Assembly (NCBI GenBank): GCA_948514155.1
Contig: CAOQYA010000004.1
Span: 1-64,000 of the forward strand
Direction: 5' to 3'
Source of the DNA: an uncultured Eubacteriales bacterium
GTDB lineage: Bacteria > Bacillota > Clostridia > Christensenellales > UBA1242
Length of the DNA: 64,000 nucleotides
In this document: positions 59,450-64,000 of the stretch, one piece after another
Layout of the letters: every line of letters begins with the position of its first letter
Numbering within the stretch: position 1 is the first letter of the stretch
Translations under genes and position numbers: made by a program
The notes under the pieces: generated by a model
The model's input: only the letters and a program-made list of their open reading frames with translations
Told to the model about the DNA's origin: nothing
Databases searched by the model: none

Positions 59450-60466
59450 CTTAATAATTTTTTCATTTGCCTCATTAACACCTGCTTTTTGCAGGTTTTT
59501 TTTGTAAAAATTAATGTTTTTGAACATTTTTTCGATTGTTTGGCTCAATTTTTCTTGAGAAAGATTTTCGTCTAAAATCATTTCTCCATAGCCAAGTTTA
59601 GAAAAAAGTTTGGCGTTTTCTATCTGGTCGCCTCGCGATGCGGCTTTGGAAAGAGGAAGCATAAGCATCGGCTTTTTGAGCGCAAGAAGTTCATTTATAA
59701 CGCCCGAGCCGGCGCGAGTAACAACAAGGTCGGCTGCGGCATAGAAGTCGGCGATAGGGTCAAGATAAGCAAGCGGGAAATAGCCCGGCTGCACAGAAAT
59801 GGAGGAAATGTTATTCTTTCCAACTGCATGAATAACTGTGAAACCCTTTGTTAAAAAGGAAGGGTCTTTTAAAAGTTCATTCATTCGAACAGAGCCTAAA
59901 CTTCCGCCCACAAACAAAATAATCGGCTTGTTTGAATATCCAATTTTTGCCAGCACCTTGCTTCTGTCGCCCGAAAGAATTCCCCGCCTTATCGGCTGTC
60001 CCGTCCAAATATAGTTTTTGTTTAACTTGCTTGTTTCATAGAATGTTGTGCAGACGGCTTTTGCCGAGCGTGCGATAAGTTTGTTCGCTAGCCCCATGCT
60101 TAAGTCGGACTCGTGTGTGATAACAGGGATGCCCAACTTTTTTGCCGCCCTCGCAACCGGGACGGAAACATATCCGCCCTTTGAAAAAATCACATTTGGA
60201 CTGATTTCTTTAAGCACTTTTTTTGCCGCCGTAACTGCCTTTAAAAGTTTGAAGGGAAGAAGCGCGTTTTTAAAAATATGCGCTCTGTCAAACTTGACGG
60301 TTTCAATTTCGTGAAAAGAAATTCCGCCAAACTTTTTGACGATATCTTCTTCCATGCCATGCGAGCCGATATAGTGCATCTCAAAGCCTTTAAGTTCTTC
60401 GGCGATTGCGAGATTTGGATATATGTGTCCCGCAGTTCCGCCGCCGGTGAAAACAATCTTCTTCAT
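59429..60466 (-). CDS. murG: UDP-GlcNAc:undecaprenyl-pyrophosphoryl-MurNAc-pentapeptide GlcNAc-transferase MurG, 345 aa
   Basis: Adds GlcNAc to lipid I to form lipid II at the inner face of the membrane. KKIVFTGGGTAGHIYPNLAIAEEL (GGGTAGH motif), later HESDLSMGLANKLIA, FVGGSLGSVRMNELL and VVTRAGSGVINELLALKKPM carry the nucleotide-sugar and acceptor sites. GT28 family, typical length. ATG 60466 behind AGGAGTT. Convergent with the subtilase gene, overlapping its end by 21 bp. Confidence 0.94.
   Translation of the reverse strand: MKKIVFTGGGTAGHIYPNLAIAEELKGFEMHYIGSHGMEEDIVKKFGGISFHEIETVKFDRAHIFKNALLPFKLLKAVTAAKKVLKEISPNVIFSKGGYVSVPVARAAKKLGIPVITHESDLSMGLANKLIARSAKAVCTTFYETSKLNKNYIWTGQPIRRGILSGDRSKVLAKIGYSNKPIILFVGGSLGSVRMNELLKDPSFLTKGFTVIHAVGKNNISSISVQPGYFPLAYLDPIADFYAAADLVVTRAGSGVINELLALKKPMLMLPLSKAASRGDQIENAKLFSKLGYGEMILDENLSQEKLSQTIEKMFKNINFYKKNLQKAGVNEANEKIIKLIEKFS
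59479..59504 (+). terminator. Subtilase terminator inside the murG 3' coding end
   Basis: ACCTGC-tttttt-GCAGGTTTTTTTT within the antisense part of murG. Confidence 0.7.
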
Positions 60467-60586
60467 TTTTTAACTCCTGTGTTTTAATATATTTTACGCA
60501 ACAAGAAGTGAATATATTTATGTGATTTAATGAATATTTATACATAAAAAAGAATAAATTCTCAGCCCGTAAAGTGTCGAAAAAAT

Positions 60587-60615
60587 TTGGCTAAAAATTT
60601 CAAATATGTTAAAAT
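60587..60615 (+). promoter_or_regulatory. Promoter of the gyrase-type pair
   Basis: TTGGCT (60587-60592), 17-bp spacer, TAAAAT (60610-60615). Confidence 0.75.
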
Positions 60616-60649
60616 ATATCTAAGCAGAAAGATTTTTACAGGAGAAAAT

Positions 60650-62596
60650 ATGGCTGAGTATAAATCGAAAGACATCGTTGTTCTTGAAGGGCTTGACGCA
60701 GTGAGGCTGAGGCCGGGCATGTATATCGGAACAACGGGCGCAAAAGGTTTTCACCACATCCTTTGGGAAATCGTGGACAACGCGATAGACGAAATTTCAA
60801 GCGGCTATGGCGACACAATCAACATCACTTTAAATCAGGACGGCAGCGCCACCGTAGAAGATAACGGGCGCGGAATTCCGGTTGACAAACATCCGACCAT
60901 GAAAAAATCCGGCGTCGAAGTTGTTTACACAACTCTTCATGCGGGCGGAAAGTTCAACAGTTCAAACTATAAATTCTCGGGCGGTCTTCACGGCGTGGGT
61001 GCGTCTGTGACGAATGCGCTCTCTTCCTGGTGCGATGTCACAGTTTTTCGTGACGGCAAAGAGCACAACATGCGTTTTGTCTCCAAGGAAGGGGCCGACG
61101 GCAAGGTTCATGGCGGCATAGTTGAAAAGCCGCTTGAAGTTGTGGGTGCTGCAAAGAAGACGGGCACAAAAGTATCCTTCCTGCCGGACGAACTTATTTT
61201 TGGCAAGCAATCGTTCAGTTTTGAGGCCATTTCCAAGCGAGCACGCGAACTTGCTTTTCTTAATAAGAACTTGAAAATAAACGTTATCGATAAAATTGGC
61301 GGTGGCCAAGCATTTTTTCACTATGAAGGCGGAATTGCCGACTTTGCTGAATATCTTGTGGAAGGCAAAAATAGACTTTTCTCAAAGCCTATCTTTATCG
61401 AAGGCGAAGACGAAGATTTCCGCATGGAAATGGCGCTTATTTACACTGACGGCTACACAGAAAGTTGTTTTTCATATGTCAATAATATTCCGACCACCGA
61501 AGGTGGCACGCACGAGACTGGCGCGAAAAGTGCAATCACCAAGGTGTTCAACGACTATGCCCGTGCAAACGGCGTGCTGAAAGAAAAAGACCCAAACTTC
61601 CTAGGCGAAGACTTCCGCGAGGGTGTGACAATGGTGCTCTCAGTGAAAATGAACAATGTGCAGTTCGAGGGTCAGACCAAAACTAAACTCGGCAACCCCG
61701 AAGCGCGTGTTAAGGTGGAAGCACTTGCAATCAAGGCGCTCGGTGAATTTCTTTCGAGCAAAAAAGTTGCGCCGGTTGCAGAGGCGATTTTGAATAAGGC
61801 TAAGGCCGCGCTTAAAACAAGAGAGGCGGCAAAGCGCGCAAAAGAACTTTCGCGTGCCAAAAACTCGGCAGACAATTTTAATTTGGTGGGCAAACTTGCG
61901 GCCTCTTCCTCACGAAATCGTGAAAAGGCGGAATTGTTTATCGTGGAAGGAGACTCCGCGGGCGGCAGCGCAAAGCAGGGCAGAGACCGCTCTTTCCAAG
62001 CCATTCTTCCTCTTCGCGGCAAGCCGCTAAACGCCGAGAAAAAACGCATTGACCAGGTGCTGGGCAACGAAGAAATTCGCACAATCATTTCCGCGCTCGA
62101 AACAGGAATCGGCGAGGATTTTGACCTATCCTCTCTTCGTTACAATAAAGTGATTATCTTGTCGGATGCCGACCAAGACGGCGCACACATCCGTGCGATA
62201 CTTTTAACTTTCTTTTTCAGATATATGCGTGAACTTATCAACGACGGGCATGTGTTTATCGGACTTCCGCCGCTCTACAAAGTTTTCAAAAAAGGCTTTG
62301 AAGAGTATGTGTATTCGGACGCCGAACTTCCGGCAGCCGTGGCGCGTTGCGGAAAGGGCTATATGATACAAAGATATAAAGGTCTTGGTGAAATGAACCC
62401 CGACCAACTTTTTGAAACGACCATGGACCCAGAAAAGCGCTCTCTCATTCAAGTGACAATCGAGGATGCGGCCGAGGCCGAGAAAATGGTGGTCACGCTT
62501 ATGGGTGACGATATCGATGCAAGAAAGGAATATATTTCAAAGCACGCCAACTTTGATAGGGTTGACGAGTTTATGAATGAATACAAGGGAGGTTAA
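60650..62596 (+). CDS. gyrB: Type IIA topoisomerase subunit B (GyrB/ParE-like), 648 aa
   Basis: ATPase subunit of a DNA gyrase or topoisomerase IV. ATG (60650) after CAGGAGAAAAT. The ATP site is complete: [30 protein letters not shown] and [15 protein letters not shown], with [35 protein letters not shown] and [11 protein letters not shown]. Linked to the next gene by an overlap of ribosome site and stop. By its pattern it could be the gyrase or the topo-IV copy; the QTKTKLG signature leans toward gyrase, but the neighbouring subunit A resembles the Clostridia topo-IV type, so the symbol is provisional. Confidence 0.85.
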   Translation: MAEYKSKDIVVLEGLDAVRLRPGMYIGTTGAKGFHHILWEIVDNAIDEISSGYGDTINITLNQDGSATVEDNGRGIPVDKHPTMKKSGVEVVYTTLHAGGKFNSSNYKFSGGLHGVGASVTNALSSWCDVTVFRDGKEHNMRFVSKEGADGKVHGGIVEKPLEVVGAAKKTGTKVSFLPDELIFGKQSFSFEAISKRARELAFLNKNLKINVIDKIGGGQAFFHYEGGIADFAEYLVEGKNRLFSKPIFIEGEDEDFRMEMALIYTDGYTESCFSYVNNIPTTEGGTHETGAKSAITKVFNDYARANGVLKEKDPNFLGEDFREGVTMVLSVKMNNVQFEGQTKTKLGNPEARVKVEALAIKALGEFLSSKKVAPVAEAILNKAKAALKTREAAKRAKELSRAKNSADNFNLVGKLAASSSRNREKAELFIVEGDSAGGSAKQGRDRSFQAILPLRGKPLNAEKKRIDQVLGNEEIRTIISALETGIGEDFDLSSLRYNKVIILSDADQDGAHIRAILLTFFFRYMRELINDGHVFIGLPPLYKVFKKGFEEYVYSDAELPAAVARCGKGYMIQRYKGLGEMNPDQLFETTMDPEKRSLIQVTIEDAAEAEKMVVTLMGDDIDARKEYISKHANFDRVDEFMNEYKGG

Positions 62597-62598
62597 CG

Positions 62599-64000
62599 GT
62601 GGAAGAGATTATATATAGGTCACTCGACGAAGTTCTTCATAATTCCATGATCCCATACACCGAGCATGTTGTGCTCGACCGCGCACTTCCAAGAGTAGAG
62701 GACGGACTCAAGCCGGTGCAGCGTAGAATTCTCTATTCGATGCTGGAACTTGGGCTTCAGCCGGAAAAACAATATAGAAAATCGGCAAGAATTGTCGGCG
62801 ATTGCATGGGCAAATATCACCCTCACGGCGACAGTTCTGTCTATGACGCAATGGTGAGAATGAGCCAGGACTTTGTGCTGCGCGCTCCGCTTGTGGACGG
62901 GCATGGAAACTTCGGCTCGGTGGACGGCGACAGCGCCGCGGCCATGCGTTACACAGAGGCAAAACTTGCCCCGCTTGCCATGGAACTTCTTCGGGACCTT
63001 GAAAAGGACACGGTGAAATGGAGCCTTAACTTTGACGACACTTTGAAAGAGCCGGACATGCTTCCGGGCAGATTTCCAAATCTTCTTGTCAATGGCGCAT
63101 CGGGCATTGCTGTTGGCGTTGCAACAAACATTCCGCCTCACAACTTGGGCGAGGTGATTGACGGCGTGGTGGCATACATCGATAACCCAAAAATCTCGCT
63201 TGAAAATATGATGCAAATAATTAAGGGTCCCGACTTTCCAACCGGCGGGGAACTTATCTTCGGTGACGGCCTAAAAGCGGCATATGAGACCGGCAAGGGC
63301 AAAATCACTATTAGGGCAAAAGTTGGCATTGAGAGCAATGGCGATAAGACCAGCCTTGTTATCACAGAGCTTCCATATCAGGTGAATAAGGCCGCGCTCC
63401 TGCAAAAAATTGTTGAACTTAAAGAAGCGAATAAGGATAAACTTGCCTCCATCAGCGAAATTCGCGACGAAAGCGATAAAAATGGCATGCGCGCGATAAT
63501 TAGGCTGAAAAAGGATGCAAATCCTAAAAAAATCCTTGAAATTTTGTATAAATCCACAAATTTGCAGGTTTCATATGCCATCAACATGGTGGCAATTGCA
63601 GGTGGCAAGCCTCGTCTTCTTGGCCTTATGGATGTGATTTCCTATTACACCGACTATCAGCGCGAGGTGATTATTCGTCGCACGCGTTTCGACCTTAATG
63701 CGGCAAAAGATAGGGCACACATCGTGGAAGGATTGTTGAAGGCGATTGCTAATATCGACGCCGTGATTAAGATTATCAAAACAAGCCCGAATATCTCCGA
63801 AGCCAAGGTGCGCCTAAGAGCCAAGTTTGGTTTTTCGGAAAAACAGACGCAAGCGATTTTGGATATGCGTCTTGCTCGTCTTGTGAACTTGGAAGAGGAT
63901 AAACTTAAGTGCGAACTTAAAGAACTTAAAGAAACAATCGACACGCTTACAAAAATTCTTGGCAGCAAAACACTGCAAAACAATGTGATTAAGAAGGAGA
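62599..64000 (+). CDS. Type IIA topoisomerase subunit A (GyrA/ParC-like), partial (runs off the window)
   Basis: GTG start at 62599 behind AAGGGAGG; 467 codons are in the window and the frame remains open. DNA-cleavage core: [37 protein letters not shown] with Ser and Asp at the quinolone-determining positions, [17 protein letters not shown] with the catalytic Tyr, [18 protein letters not shown]. The start [20 protein letters not shown] resembles the ParC/GyrA paralogue found in many Clostridia with a paired B subunit, so ParC is also possible. C-terminal DNA-wrapping part is not seen. Confidence 0.9.
   Translation, partial: MEEIIYRSLDEVLHNSMIPYTEHVVLDRALPRVEDGLKPVQRRILYSMLELGLQPEKQYRKSARIVGDCMGKYHPHGDSSVYDAMVRMSQDFVLRAPLVDGHGNFGSVDGDSAAAMRYTEAKLAPLAMELLRDLEKDTVKWSLNFDDTLKEPDMLPGRFPNLLVNGASGIAVGVATNIPPHNLGEVIDGVVAYIDNPKISLENMMQIIKGPDFPTGGELIFGDGLKAAYETGKGKITIRAKVGIESNGDKTSLVITELPYQVNKAALLQKIVELKEANKDKLASISEIRDESDKNGMRAIIRLKKDANPKKILEILYKSTNLQVSYAINMVAIAGGKPRLLGLMDVISYYTDYQREVIIRRTRFDLNAAKDRAHIVEGLLKAIANIDAVIKIIKTSPNISEAKVRLRAKFGFSEKQTQAILDMRLARLVNLEEDKLKCELKELKETIDTLTKILGSKTLQNNVIKKE

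Overview
The window reads as a chromosome segment of an anaerobic, spore-forming member of the Clostridia (Firmicutes). Supporting evidence: a germination protease gene (gpr) divergent from rpsT; an SRP RNA with an Alu-type domain; a T-box leader on ileS; a probable L19 leader on rplS; the ylxM-ffh-rpsP-khpA-rimM-trmD-rbgA order; the topA-trmFO-hslVU order; a type 2 isoleucyl-tRNA synthetase; and AAGGAGG ribosome sites with TTGACA-N17-TATAAT promoters. Base composition is moderately low in GC by eye. The exact order or family cannot be fixed from the sequence alone.

Layout. 1-900: start of a membrane protein gene leaving the window, a tRNA-Lys whose 3' end plus terminator is duplicated 280 bp away, a hairpin-rich stretch, and a 56-residue ribbon-helix-helix gene. 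900-12,460: housekeeping translation genes (rsmD, lepA, hemW, SRP and ribosome-maturation operon, nucleosidase, rbgA, yraN). 12,500-15,640: a small membrane protein, then a secreted beta-helix protein behind an 11-G tract. 15,700-27,000: rplS, comM, dprA, topA, a divergent trmFO, hslVU, trxA, iscS, iscU. 27,100-34,990: SRP RNA, a HEPN-CBS protein, T-box/ileS, RNA-modification genes, pepF. 35,000-43,300: small membrane proteins, two dehydrogenases, tadA, two CPBP proteases, rlmH, a YkvI-type transporter and an ABC importer without binding protein.

43,448-50,783 is the most unusual region: an uninterrupted same-strand operon for a short-tailed (podovirus-like) particle, with a small-terminase-like fragment, zinc-ribbon protein, portal, scaffold, major capsid protein, adaptor, beta-propeller tail nozzle and two holin-like proteins. 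No large terminase, integrase, repressor, replication gene, tail spike or endolysin is present in the window. All frames are open, every gene has a good ribosome site or overlap, and flanking genes are host genes. It could be a domesticated particle (gene-transfer-agent-like or killing particle) or an old prophage core. 50,800-64,000 returns to host genes: rpsT/gpr, murI, groESL, a lipoprotein, a degenerate ABC ATPase, an intracellular subtilase, murG and a gyrB/gyrA-type pair that runs off the window.

Two further unexplained signals stand out. Two GC-rich elements of about 110-130 bp (after ffh and after pepF) share one plan: an outer GCGCGC-type stem enclosing three perfect hairpins, starting 3-7 bases after a stop codon. 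Several genes (rsmD, tadA and its divergent CPBP protease, and others) have a promoter -10 box exactly 6-8 bases before the start codon and no ribosome site, which predicts leaderless mRNAs.
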